Source: Oscillospiraceae bacterium (GTDB lineage: Bacteria > Bacillota > Clostridia > Oscillospirales > UBA929). Taken from it: a stretch of DNA of 17,500 nucleotides. The stretch lies in contig WRLJ01000004.1 of assembly GCA_009777685.1 (NCBI GenBank), positions 1-17,500 on the forward strand, read 5' to 3'. Each line of letters starts with the position of its first letter. Within the stretch, counting starts at the first letter, position 1. The notes under the pieces are model-generated. The model made no database searches, was not told the DNA's origin, and saw only the letters and a list, made by a program, of their open reading frames with translations. Shown here piece by piece: positions 6,472 to 14,769 of the stretch. Made by a program: the position numbers and the translations under genes.

Positions 6472-7340
6472 GCGCCCACATCCCTTCCGCGCCCGTGCAG
6501 CCGCAGCAGCCGCGCGAAGTAATCCCGCTGCTCCCGGCGGTCCACGATGGCGTCCACAAAGCCCTTTTCCAGCAAAAACTCCGCGCGCTGGAACCCCGCC
6601 GGGAGCTTTACGCGTGTGGTTTGTTCGATGACTCTGGGGCCGGCAAAGCCGATCAGCGCGCCCGGCTCGGCCAGCGTCAGGTCGCCCTCCATGGCGAAGC
6701 TGGCCGTCACGCCGCCGGTCGTCGGGTCGGTCAGCAGGGCCGCGTACAGCAGGCCCGCGTCGCCGTGCCGCTTGACCGCGCCGCTGACCTTGGCCATTTG
6801 CAGCAGGGAGAGCATTCCCTCCTGCATCCGCGCGCCGCCGGAGACGGTACAGCCGAGGACGGGCAGGCGCAAGTCCGCGGCGGCCTCGAACAGCCGTGTG
6901 ATTTTCTCGCCGACCATCGCGCCCATGCTGCCCATCATAAACGACGGCTCCATCACGAACAGCGCGGCGGGCGTACCGCCGATCCGGGCCGTGCCGCAGA
7001 GGACGGCCTCATTCTCGCCGCTGGCCTTGCGGGCGTGGGCCAGCTTGCGGTCATAGTCCGGGAAGTCCAGGGCGTTGCGGGAGGTGAAGCCCGCGTCGCG
7101 CTCCTCGAACGTGCCCTCGTCGCACAGCAGGGCGGCGCGGGCCCGCGCGCCGAGCCGGAAATGGTGTCCGCAGGGGCACACGCGCATGGCGTGGTCCAGG
7201 TCCTCGAAAAAATGCGCGGCCTTGCACGACGGGCAGGCCGTCATCAGCCGTTCGGGCACGGGCAAATCCGGCGCGCCGGTCTGCCCCGGCATCTCCGGTG
7301 GCAGATTCGGCTTGCGGAACAGTCCTCGTTTGATCGGCAT
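6468..7340 (-). CDS. accD: Acetyl-CoA carboxylase carboxyltransferase subunit beta
   Basis: The 290-residue AccD pairs with AccA. It has an N-terminal zinc ribbon (C36, C39, C55, C57) and then the crotonase-like carboxyltransferase core, with FMMGSMGAMVGEKITRLFE (135-151), SGGARMQEG (167-175) and LTDPTTGGVTASFA (203-216). The zinc ribbon is odd: the usual second pair CPxCGHH reads CPCGHH, so the last two ligands are in a CxC rather than CxxC arrangement. The reading frame is otherwise intact. The ATG at 7340 is preceded by GGAGG, although spacing is long (about 12 nt). An 88-bp gap separates it from accC, the longest gap in the fabD-accA run, with no gene visible in it. Role and pathway are certain from the motifs and the operon. 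Confidence 0.96.
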   Translation of the reverse strand: MPIKRGLFRKPNLPPEMPGQTGAPDLPVPERLMTACPSCKAAHFFEDLDHAMRVCPCGHHFRLGARARAALLCDEGTFEERDAGFTSRNALDFPDYDRKLAHARKASGENEAVLCGTARIGGTPAALFVMEPSFMMGSMGAMVGEKITRLFEAAADLRLPVLGCTVSGGARMQEGMLSLLQMAKVSGAVKRHGDAGLLYAALLTDPTTGGVTASFAMEGDLTLAEPGALIGFAGPRVIEQTTRVKLPAGFQRAEFLLEKGFVDAIVDRREQRDYFARLLRLHGRGRDVGA

Positions 7341-7428
7341 AAGCGCGGATAACCTCCGTTCGTGTGTGGGTCAGCGAGGATCAGCCGGTCTCAGCGGCGT
7401 ATACCCGATACCCCTCCCGCGGCTCCCC

Positions 7429-8762
<1,334 letters not shown>

Positions 8763-8766
<4 letters not shown>

Positions 8767-9197
8767 GGCTGATCCGCCTCCCCCTTCTCCACCAGCGCAA
8801 AGGACATGCTCGCCTTCACGCAGAGCTTGCCGCCGACAGAGCCTGTGCCCTCGGCGAAGCGGAACGGCCCCTTGCCGCCCGTGCCGGAGCAAACGAACTC
8901 CAGCGTGTCGCCGGGGACGACCGGACGCTTAAAGCGCACCTTGTCCAGGCCGGTGAACAACGGCAGCTTGCCCTTCACCTGATCGGCCAGCAGCAGACAG
9001 CAGCTCTGGGCCATCATCTCGCACTGAATCACGCCCGGCACGATGGGGTTTCCCGGGAAATGCCCCTGCAGGAACCACTCGTCGCCGCGCACCGTGTAAA
9101 AGCCGAGGGCGCGGCCCTCCGCGTCCAGCTCCGCGCGGTCCAGCAGCAGCATCGGCTCCCGGTGCGGCAGGATGGCCTTGATTTCGTCCCGGTTCAT
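8763..9197 (-). CDS. fabZ: (3R)-hydroxyacyl-ACP dehydratase FabZ
   Basis: This 144-residue hot-dog-fold dehydratase removes water from 3-hydroxyacyl-ACP to give trans-2-enoyl-ACP in each elongation cycle. The N-terminal ILPHREPMLLLD (9-20) and the active-site helix FLQGHFPGNPIVPGVIQCEM are intact, with catalytic H46 and E60. The length matches FabZ (about 140-150 aa) rather than the longer FabA. It overlaps accB upstream and accC downstream by 4 bp each (ATGA), so it sits between two acetyl-CoA carboxylase genes, the standard clostridial order. Confidence 0.96.
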
Positions 9198-9613
9198 ATC
9201 AGCCGGAAAAGGACCTGGCCGTATTCCACGACCTGCCCGTTCTGAACACAGACCTCACAGACCTCGCCGTCGCGTTCGGCGGGAATCTCGTTCATCAGCT
9301 TCATGGCCTCGATGATGCACAGCGTATCGCCCTTTTTGACGCGGTCGCCCGTCTGTACGAACGGCGGCTTGCCCGGCGCGGGCGCGGTGTAGAACACGCC
9401 CACCAGCGGCGCGCGGACCGGCGTGCCGGACGCGGTTTCGTCTCCCGCGTCCGCCGGGGCGGCGGACGCTCCCTCCGGGGAGCGGGACACGGCGGTCTCC
9501 GGCGGCGGCGGCGCGCCGCGCTCGAGGTAGACGCGCTCACCCTCGGCCTCCAGCACCGTCAAGCCGTAATCCCTGGCGATTTCAGCCAGCGCCCGGATGG
9601 CGTCGATGTTCAT
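9194..9613 (-). CDS. accB: Biotin carboxyl carrier protein of acetyl-CoA carboxylase
   Basis: The 139-residue protein has an N-terminal helix (1-30), a flexible Ala/Pro/Glu-rich linker (33-68) and a C-terminal biotinyl domain (about 69-139). The biotinylation motif EAMKLMN places the biotin on K105. The thumb region typical of BCCP (FYTAPAPGKPPFVQTGDRVK) is present. It shuttles carboxybiotin between AccC and the AccAD carboxyltransferase. It starts 6 bp after the fabF stop and overlaps fabZ by 4 bp. The RBS, AAGGAAGGGA, lies in the end of fabF. Confidence 0.96.
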   Translation of the reverse strand: MNIDAIRALAEIARDYGLTVLEAEGERVYLERGAPPPPETAVSRSPEGASAAPADAGDETASGTPVRAPLVGVFYTAPAPGKPPFVQTGDRVKKGDTLCIIEAMKLMNEIPAERDGEVCEVCVQNGQVVEYGQVLFRLI

Positions 9614-9619
9614 GGCGGA

Positions 9620-10876
9620 TCAATCCCTTCCTTCGATGATGGGCCGAAAGGCCAGACAGGCATTGTGCCCGCCGAAGCCGAACGAGGTCGTCAGGGCGGC
9701 GTCCAGCTTCGCCGTGACGCTGTGGTTGGGCACGTAGTTCAGGTCGCACTCCGGGTCCGGCTCCCGATAGCCCGCCGTGGGAGGGACGATCCCGGTTTGC
9801 AGGGCTTTGACGCAGACAATGGCCTCGGCGCTTCCGGCCGCGCCGAGCATGTGGCCGGTCATGGACTTGGTCGAGCTGATCAGCACGTTATTCACAGTAT
9901 GCCCGAATACCCTGTGGAATGCAAGGGTTTCTGTTTTGTCGTTCAGCGGCGTGCTGGTGCCGTGGGCGTTGATGTACAGCCGCTCCGTACCCGTCAGGGC
10001 GGCCTCGGCCATCGCCAGCCGCACGCATTCCGCCGCTCCGGCCCCCTCCGGGTGCGGAGCCGTTATATGGTGGGCGTCACAGGTGTTGCCGTAGCCGGTA
10101 ATCTCGGCATACACGCGCGCGCCGCGCCGCGCCGCGCCGCCGTAGTCCTCCAAAACCAGCACGCCCGCGCCCTCGCCCATGACAAAGCCGCTGCGGCGCT
10201 TGTCAAACGGGATGGAGGCGCTGTCGGGGTCGCCGGAGTGGGTCAGCGCCATGCAGGCGGAAAAGCCCGCGAGGCCCAGCGGCTCGATCGCGGCCTCCGC
10301 GCCGCCGGCCAAAATCACGTCGGCATAGCCGTGCTTGATGGCCCGGAACGCCTCCCCAATGGCGTTGGCGCCCGTCGAGCAGGCCGACACCACGGGCAGG
10401 CACGGCCCGCGCGCGCCGAAGCGGATGGCGAGGTTCCCGGCGGCGATGTTGCCGATCATCATCGGGATGAAAAACGGCGAGACGCGGTTCGGGCCTTTCT
10501 CCAGCAGCTTGCGCGTCTCCTCAAACCAGGTGTGAAAGCCGCCGATGCCGCTGCCGACATAGACGCCGAAGCGCTCGGGGCTGTAGGGGCTGTGCTTGTC
10601 CAGCCCGCTGGCGGCCATCGCCTGCACGGCGGCGGCTATGGCGTACTGGGTGAACAGGTCGTTCCGGCGGGCATCGTTTTTCTCCATGTACAGCAGCGGG
10701 TCAAAGCCCTTGACCTCCGCCGCGAGCTTGCATTTGAGACCCTCCGCGTCAAAGCGCGTGATCGGCCCGATCCCGTGCCGCCCCGCCGCGAGGGACGCGA
10801 AAAAGTCTTCCACGGTATGACCGACCGGCGAGATGACGCCCATGCCGGTCACAACCACGCGTCTGGCCGCCGTCAT
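9620..10876 (-). CDS. fabF: Beta-ketoacyl-ACP synthase II
   Basis: The 418-residue condensing enzyme elongates acyl-ACP with malonyl-ACP. The catalytic triad is visible: nucleophile C166 in VVSACSTGANAIGEAF, H305 in NAHGTSTPLND and H342 in STKSMTGHMLGAAGSAEA (with K337). N-terminal RRVVVTGMGVISPVG and C-terminal TTSFGFGGHNACLAF are also typical of KAS II. Length is normal (E. coli FabF 413 aa). The start overlaps the fabG stop by 4 bp (10873-10876). Together with FabH as initiator, it is the only elongating synthase in the window. Confidence 0.97.
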   Translation of the reverse strand: MTAARRVVVTGMGVISPVGHTVEDFFASLAAGRHGIGPITRFDAEGLKCKLAAEVKGFDPLLYMEKNDARRNDLFTQYAIAAAVQAMAASGLDKHSPYSPERFGVYVGSGIGGFHTWFEETRKLLEKGPNRVSPFFIPMMIGNIAAGNLAIRFGARGPCLPVVSACSTGANAIGEAFRAIKHGYADVILAGGAEAAIEPLGLAGFSACMALTHSGDPDSASIPFDKRRSGFVMGEGAGVLVLEDYGGAARRGARVYAEITGYGNTCDAHHITAPHPEGAGAAECVRLAMAEAALTGTERLYINAHGTSTPLNDKTETLAFHRVFGHTVNNVLISSTKSMTGHMLGAAGSAEAIVCVKALQTGIVPPTAGYREPDPECDLNYVPNHSVTAKLDAALTTSFGFGGHNACLAFRPIIEGRD

Positions 10877-11607
10877 ATATACAGCCCCCCGTCCACCTTC
10901 AGCACCTCGCCCGTGATATACGGCGCGGCGGCCAGAAACAGCACTGCCCGCGCGACGTCCTCCGGCCGGCCCATGCGCCCGAGCGGAACGGCCTTGACGG
11001 CGGCTTCCTTGAGCGTGTCGCTGAGGACGCCGGTCATGTCCGTTTCGATGAACCCCGGCGCGACGGCGTTGCAGGTAATCCCGCGCGGCGCCAGCTCGCG
11101 GGCGACGCTCTTGGTCAGGCCGATCAGCCCCGCCTTGGCGGCGGCGTAGTTGGTCTGACCGACGTTGCCCATCAGACCGGAAACGGACGAAATGTTGATG
11201 ATGCGCCCCCCGCGCCGCTTGACCATCGGCCCGGAGGCGTGGCGGATCATGTTGAACGCGCCCTTGAGGTTGACCTCAATCACGCGGTCAAAGTCCTCCT
11301 CGCCCATGCGCAGAATCAGCTTGTCCCGTGTGATGCCGGCGTTGTTGACGAGGATGTCCAGACGCCCGAAGTCGGCCAGCACGGCCTCCACGGCGCGGCC
11401 CGCCGCCGCGAAGTCCGACACGTCGCACAGATACGTTCGCGCCTTGACCCCCAGCGCCGCGCAGTCCTCCGCGGTCTGCCGCGCCGCGTCTTCCCGGCCG
11501 GCATAGATGACCGCGATATCCGCGCCGGCCCCGGCCAGCGCCAGCGCCGCCGCGCGCCCGATCCCGCGCGAGCCGCCGGTGATCAAGGCGGTTTGCCCGT
11601 TCAGCAT
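10873..11607 (-). CDS. fabG: 3-oxoacyl-ACP reductase FabG
   Basis: The 244-residue short-chain dehydrogenase reduces 3-oxoacyl-ACP with NADPH. The cofactor motif TGGSRGIG (10-17), NNAG (88-91) and the catalytic S141, Y154 and K158 (ISSVSGLMGNVGQTNYAAAK) are present. The C-terminal segment CNAVAPGFIETDMT and TGEVLKVDGG is characteristic of FabG. The start overlaps fabD by 7 bp (ATGCTGA) and the end overlaps fabF by 4 bp, so the gene is embedded in a translationally coupled chain. Confidence 0.96.
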   Translation of the reverse strand: MLNGQTALITGGSRGIGRAAALALAGAGADIAVIYAGREDAARQTAEDCAALGVKARTYLCDVSDFAAAGRAVEAVLADFGRLDILVNNAGITRDKLILRMGEEDFDRVIEVNLKGAFNMIRHASGPMVKRRGGRIINISSVSGLMGNVGQTNYAAAKAGLIGLTKSVARELAPRGITCNAVAPGFIETDMTGVLSDTLKEAAVKAVPLGRMGRPEDVARAVLFLAAAPYITGEVLKVDGGLYI

Positions 11608-12575
11608 GGCGATTCCATCCCCTTTCGCGCTTTCCAGCCTTCCGCCGCCGCCCGCAGGGAGTCCGCGTCCTCAACGTGGAAAACGGCGGCCTCCGGCACA
11701 ATTTTCCGAACCATCCCGCTCAGCGTCCGGCCCGGCCCCAGCTCCACAAAGGCGTCATAGCCGTCGGCGGCCATATTCTCAATCGTCTCCCGCCAGCGCA
11801 CGGGACGCCATACCTGCTCGGCCATGCGCGCCGGCGCGTCATCTCTGTCCATCGGGCGCGCCGTCACATTGCTGTAGACCGGCAGGTCGCCGGCCTGCCA
11901 CGGCATTTCCTTCAGCAGCGGCAGCAGGGCGTCCCCGGCCGCGCGCATATACGGCGAGTGGAACGCGCCGCCGACGTTCAGCCGCACGGCCCGGCCCCCG
12001 CGCGCCGCCACGGCGGCCTCCAGCGCCTCAACCGCCGCCGCCGCGCCGGACACAACGGTCTGTCCCGGCGTATTGTAGTTGGCGGGGTATACCCGGCCCG
12101 GAAAGGCCTCGCCGATCTCCGCGCACAGCGCCTCCACGGCGGCGGCGTCCATCCGCAGGACCGCGCTCATCACGCCGCGCTCCGCGGGCCGCAGGTCCAT
12201 CGCGTCGGCGCAGTCCTTCATCGCCGCCGCGCGGCGCAGGCAGTACGCCATGGCCGTATCCGGCGGCAGCAGTCCCGCGTAAGCGGCCGCCGCGACCTCG
12301 CCCAGCGAAAAGCCCGCCGCGCCGCCGCCGCAAAAGCCCATGTCCGTCATCGCCGCCGCCGCGGCCAAATCCGCCGCGAACACGCACGGCTGGGTGTTTT
12401 CCGTCATCGCCAGGGCGGCCTCCGAGCCGGAAAACGACATCTCCAGCAAGCCGGGGCACAGCGCCTCCGCGCTGTCATACCACGCCCGCGCCGAGGCGGA
12501 GATTTCGTACAGCTCCCGCCCCATGCCGGGATACTGCGCGCCCTGCCCGGCGAACAAAAAGGCTGTTTTGCCCAT
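11601..12575 (-). CDS. fabD: Malonyl-CoA:ACP transacylase FabD
   Basis: The 324-residue enzyme transfers malonyl groups from CoA to ACP. It shows FLFAGQGAQYPGMG (7-19) with the oxyanion Gln, the nucleophile S90 in GFSLGE, and the catalytic H206 in GGAFHSPYM, plus NYNTPGQTVVSG (166-177). The usual GHSLGE box has Phe instead of His before the nucleophile, a tolerated change in several MAT domains, but worth noting. The length fits FabD (about 310 aa) with a small C-terminal extension. GGGGGAG lies 8-9 nt before the ATG. Directly upstream is the transposase insert and not acpP/fabK. Confidence 0.95.
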   Translation of the reverse strand: MGKTAFLFAGQGAQYPGMGRELYEISASARAWYDSAEALCPGLLEMSFSGSEAALAMTENTQPCVFAADLAAAAAMTDMGFCGGGAAGFSLGEVAAAAYAGLLPPDTAMAYCLRRAAAMKDCADAMDLRPAERGVMSAVLRMDAAAVEALCAEIGEAFPGRVYPANYNTPGQTVVSGAAAAVEALEAAVAARGGRAVRLNVGGAFHSPYMRAAGDALLPLLKEMPWQAGDLPVYSNVTARPMDRDDAPARMAEQVWRPVRWRETIENMAADGYDAFVELGPGRTLSGMVRKIVPEAAVFHVEDADSLRAAAEGWKARKGMESPC

Positions 12576-12607
12576 TGGGATACTCCCCCTTATCTGTTTA
12601 ATATGAT

Positions 12608-12623
12608 TGTTGAATAGGGATAT
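12608..12623 (+). repeat. Left inverted repeat of the fabH-fabD insert
   Basis: TGTTGAATAGGGATAT here matches the reverse complement at 13741-13755 (TGTTGATAGGGATAT) apart from one extra A. Confidence 0.6.
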
Positions 12624-12629
12624 CGTTTT

Positions 12630-13133
12630 TCACCTGATATAATAACAATCCTCTGCCCATTTTGCGGGATTTTCGTCGATGTACTGCCATATACGCCGGT
12701 ATTCTTCTTCATTTCGGATGATATAGTCGTGGAAGCGTGATTGCCATATTGAAAACCCTATTTTTTTGGTTGAGGAACCCTTAAATTGTTTGATGATTCG
12801 TGAAATTGTAGGGACGAACTGTGTTCGTCCGTCATTCGTCATCGTTCGTCCGTCATTCGTCATCACAATAATCATGTGTATATGATTCGGCATAATCACG
12901 TATTTGTCAACAAAAACATGATCATAGGTGTTTGACAAAATATAGATCTCATTTTCAATAACCACGCCTATTTCAGATAATAGCGGACGAACACAGTTCG
13001 TCCCTACATTTACGTCGATCTTTCCCAGCATCTCATGTCCATCTTTGACGCAAATCGTGATGAAGTAATATCCTGACTGCGAATAATCATAACCTTTTAG
13101 TCGTATCTTTTTCCTTACAGGCAATTCTTTCAC
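12630..13133 (-). CDS. REP-associated (RAYT) / IS200-like HUH transposase
   Basis: The protein has 167 residues from a GTG at 13133 with AAAGGGA about 8 nt upstream. This start is chosen because the family begins with ELPVRKKIRLKGYDYSQSGY. An ATG at 13217 in frame would add 28 residues and overlap the preceding gene by 53 bp. The HUH core IMPNHIHMIIV has H84 and H86, and a C-terminal WQSRFHDYIIRN block has a candidate nucleophile Y137; the exact catalytic Tyr is not certain, as related proteins often read SYHDH. The end, RIWQYIDENPAKWAEDCYY, is typical of the Y1-transposase family that binds REP elements. It contains two REP-like hairpins as in-frame codons (GTNCVRP and GRTQFVPT) and a tandem 7-residue repeat MTNDGRT. 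The reading frame is intact, so the enzyme may be active. Confidence 0.87.
   Translation of the reverse strand: MKELPVRKKIRLKGYDYSQSGYYFITICVKDGHEMLGKIDVNVGTNCVRPLLSEIGVVIENEIYILSNTYDHVFVDKYVIMPNHIHMIIVMTNDGRTMTNDGRTQFVPTISRIIKQFKGSSTKKIGFSIWQSRFHDYIIRNEEEYRRIWQYIDENPAKWAEDCYYIR
12807..12831 (+). repeat. REP-like hairpin A inside the transposase gene
   Basis: This 25-bp element begins with TGTAGGGACGAAC and has an 8-bp stem (GGACGAAC/GTTCGTCC) with a TGT loop. It is the exact reverse complement of 12984-13008. The GTAG head faces away from the other copy. Confidence 0.75.
12824..12865 (-). repeat. Tandem 21-bp repeat in the transposase gene
   Basis: Two consecutive copies of a 21-bp unit, 20 of 21 bases identical, encode MTNDGRT MTNDGRT (transposase residues 91-104 or so) just before the REP A codons. 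Confidence 0.8.
12984..13008 (-). repeat. REP-like hairpin B inside the transposase gene
   Basis: The minus-strand sequence is identical over 25 bp to copy A at 12807-12831. The codons read NVGTNCVRP. The 152 bp between the two copies encode the HUH motif, so the pair forms an inverted REPIN-like unit around the catalytic core codons. Confidence 0.75.
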
Positions 13134-13164
13134 GGCATATTTCCCTTTCTTTAATCTTCGCCTC

Positions 13165-13692
13165 TCAAGTGCGTTGAATAGGATGCCACATTGTAATACG
13201 TTTATTATCTTCGTCAACCAGCGTTATATCCGCTGTTTCCGGCGAATTAGAAAACTCGCCCTCTATTTTAGATGAATATGGATTACTTTTGAGCCATTCA
13301 TTCCAAAAATAATTATCTGCCTCTTTCGCAGCCTGTTCTCCTGTCATATCGTTTCCGTATGAATAAATTATCTTACAGTAATCAGAAGGAGCAAGACGCA
13401 TTATTTCAAAACCATCGCCGGTTTGTGCGTTGTTTAAGTTTTCACAAGCTATATCATCCCCGCAAACCCAGTCAAATTGTTCATCTTTTACGCATGAATT
13501 GCAAAACAAACTGTACATCTCATTTGCGCCGGATTTTGTTTTTAATTGCTCAATTAAATTTTTATCAGGAAAACCATACTTGTTTTCCCATTCGGAATAT
13601 TCGTCAGGTGCAATTTCACGCCAAGACATATAACCTCTAATGGCAAGATATACTTTTTCAGGCAAGGATTCTATGGTTATTTCGTATTTCAT
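13165..13692 (-). CDS. GyrI-like / AraC effector-binding-domain protein
   Basis: The 175-residue protein has a start that is clear: GGGAGGAG lies just upstream of ATG 13692, followed by MKYEITIESLPEKVYLAIRG. This N-terminal pattern, a beta strand then a conserved 'YLAIRG' and later a Cys-rich CNSCVKDEQFDWVCGDDIACE region, resembles standalone GyrI-like effector-binding domains related to SbmC and the C-terminal domain of MerR/AraC-type multidrug sensors, but without any DNA-binding domain. Such proteins bind small hydrophobic ligands or counter gyrase toxins; the ligand here is unknown. Composition is AT-rich, unlike the fab genes, consistent with horizontal acquisition. It lies in the insert, just upstream of the transposase and downstream of fabH. 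Confidence 0.6.
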   Translation of the reverse strand: MKYEITIESLPEKVYLAIRGYMSWREIAPDEYSEWENKYGFPDKNLIEQLKTKSGANEMYSLFCNSCVKDEQFDWVCGDDIACENLNNAQTGDGFEIMRLAPSDYCKIIYSYGNDMTGEQAAKEADNYFWNEWLKSNPYSSKIEGEFSNSPETADITLVDEDNKRITMWHPIQRT

Positions 13693-13740
13693 TTTAACTC
13701 CTCCCAATACCAATTAATATCAATTTTCTGCGTACCTCGT

Positions 13741-13755
13741 ATATCCCTATCAACA
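13741..13755 (-). repeat. Right inverted repeat of the fabH-fabD insert
   Basis: Reverse complement TGTTGATAGGGATAT, matching the left end at 12608-12623 except for one missing A. It lies 3 bp from the end of fabH. Confidence 0.6.
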
Positions 13756-13758
13756 GCC

Positions 13759-14727
13759 CTATTCCTTTCCCCACGCCAGCACGCAGGTTCCTGTCGCCAG
13801 CCCCGAGCCGAACGCGCCGAGCAGCAGGCGCCGGCCGGGTTTCAGCCGCCCCTGCCGGTTCATTTCATCCAGCAGGCAGGGGATGCTGGCCGAGGAGATG
13901 TTGCCTGTGCGGTCCAGATTGCCGGGGAATTTCTCCTTTGGCTGCCCCAGCTCGCGGCGCACCGCGTCAAGGATGCGCCCGTTGGCCTGATGCAGCAGGA
14001 AATGCGCGATATCGTCCGCCGTCAGGTTCAGCGCGTCCAGCGCGCGGCGGATCCCCTCCGCGCACGAGGAGACGGCGAATTTGAATACATTTTGCCCGTG
14101 CATATACAAAAACGAAGGCCCGGTTTCCCGCTCCCGGTCTGAAAACGGCGTGGCGCGCGCCGGGGCGGGGATATGCAGGCTGTCCGTACAGCCCATCGAG
14201 CGGACGCGGATGTATTGCAGGGCCTCGCCCGGACCCAGAACCACCGCCGCCGCGCCGTCGCCGAACAGGATGCAGGTGGCGCGGTCGGTCCAGTCGGTGA
14301 ACTTGGACATCTGCTCCGCGCTGACCAGCAGAACGCGCCGCGCCTTGCCGGCGGCTAAGTACGCCTGGGCCGCGTCCAGCCCGTAGAGAAAGCCGCAGCA
14401 GGCCGCGTTGATGTCAAAGGCGGGGCAGTCCGCCCCCAGATCCCGCTGGAGGAGGTTGGCTAAGGAGGGCGTGATATAGTCGCCCTGAATGGTGGTGCAG
14501 AGAATCAAATCCAGCTCGTCCGCCGCGGCCCCGGCGTTTTGCAGAGCGCTCCGGCCCGCGGCGGCGGCCAGCTCCGTCAGCGTCTCGCCCGTGATAACGC
14601 GCCGGGAACGGATACCCGTCCGGGACACGATCCACTCGTCGCTGGTGTCCACGATCCGCGTAAACTCCTCGTTGGCAACCGCCCGTGAGGGCAGCGCGCT
14701 GCCGGTCCCCAGAATGGATAGGCTCAT
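13759..14727 (-). CDS. fabH: Beta-ketoacyl-ACP synthase III
   Basis: The 322-residue initiator synthase condenses acetyl-CoA or a branched acyl-CoA with malonyl-ACP. The triad is complete: C110 in DINAACCGF, H246 in LLHQANGRIL and N276 in RTGNISSASI. SRTGIRSRR (35-43) and GAFGSGLATGTCVLAW near the C-terminus are also typical. The length matches other FabH proteins. The start ATG 14727 is chosen from AAGGA 6 nt upstream and the MSLSILGTGSALP start of the domain; the open frame to 14937 is upstream sequence that includes the promoter. It is the first gene of the fab operon and is separated from fabD by the transposase-bearing insert. Confidence 0.96.
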   Translation of the reverse strand: MSLSILGTGSALPSRAVANEEFTRIVDTSDEWIVSRTGIRSRRVITGETLTELAAAAGRSALQNAGAAADELDLILCTTIQGDYITPSLANLLQRDLGADCPAFDINAACCGFLYGLDAAQAYLAAGKARRVLLVSAEQMSKFTDWTDRATCILFGDGAAAVVLGPGEALQYIRVRSMGCTDSLHIPAPARATPFSDRERETGPSFLYMHGQNVFKFAVSSCAEGIRRALDALNLTADDIAHFLLHQANGRILDAVRRELGQPKEKFPGNLDRTGNISSASIPCLLDEMNRQGRLKPGRRLLLGAFGSGLATGTCVLAWGKE

Positions 14728-14769
14728 GGCGGTCCTTCTTTCCGTGTGGCTTGCGGGGGTGTCGGCGGT

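Larger units (their letters stand above)
12608..13755. mobile_element. AT-rich insert between fabH and fabD bounded by inverted repeats
   Basis: About 1.15 kb of AT-rich DNA, in sharp contrast to the GC-rich operon on both sides, is inserted in the fab operon. Its ends are near-perfect inverted repeats, TGTTGA(A)TAGGGATAT, at 12608-12623 and 13741-13755, differing by one extra A at the left end. It contains a RAYT-type HUH transposase gene and a GyrI-like gene, both in the operon direction. The repeats look like element ends, but IS200-type and RAYT elements normally lack terminal inverted repeats, so the repeat may belong to another element or may be remnants. No clear target duplication is visible. 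It lies where acpP and fabK normally lie. Confidence 0.5.

Noticed and set aside
8767..8892. Upstream extension of accC
   Set aside because: It lies wholly inside fabZ in another frame with no homology; accC begins at ATG 8766 overlapping the fabZ stop.
9665..11149. Long plus-strand open frame (494 codons)
   Set aside because: It is antisense to fabF and fabG; no recognisable protein and no RBS.
11507..12617. Proline/arginine-rich plus-strand open frames
   Set aside because: Antisense to fabD and fabG; translation is low complexity and shows no domain.
12824..13008. Possible CRISPR array
   Set aside because: Only an inverted pair and one short tandem repeat; there is no regular direct-repeat/spacer pattern.
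13134..13217. Upstream ATG 13217 for the transposase
   Set aside because: It overlaps the GyrI-like gene by 53 bp with a poor ribosome binding site; GTG 13133 fits the family start and has AAAGGGA upstream. It remains possible.
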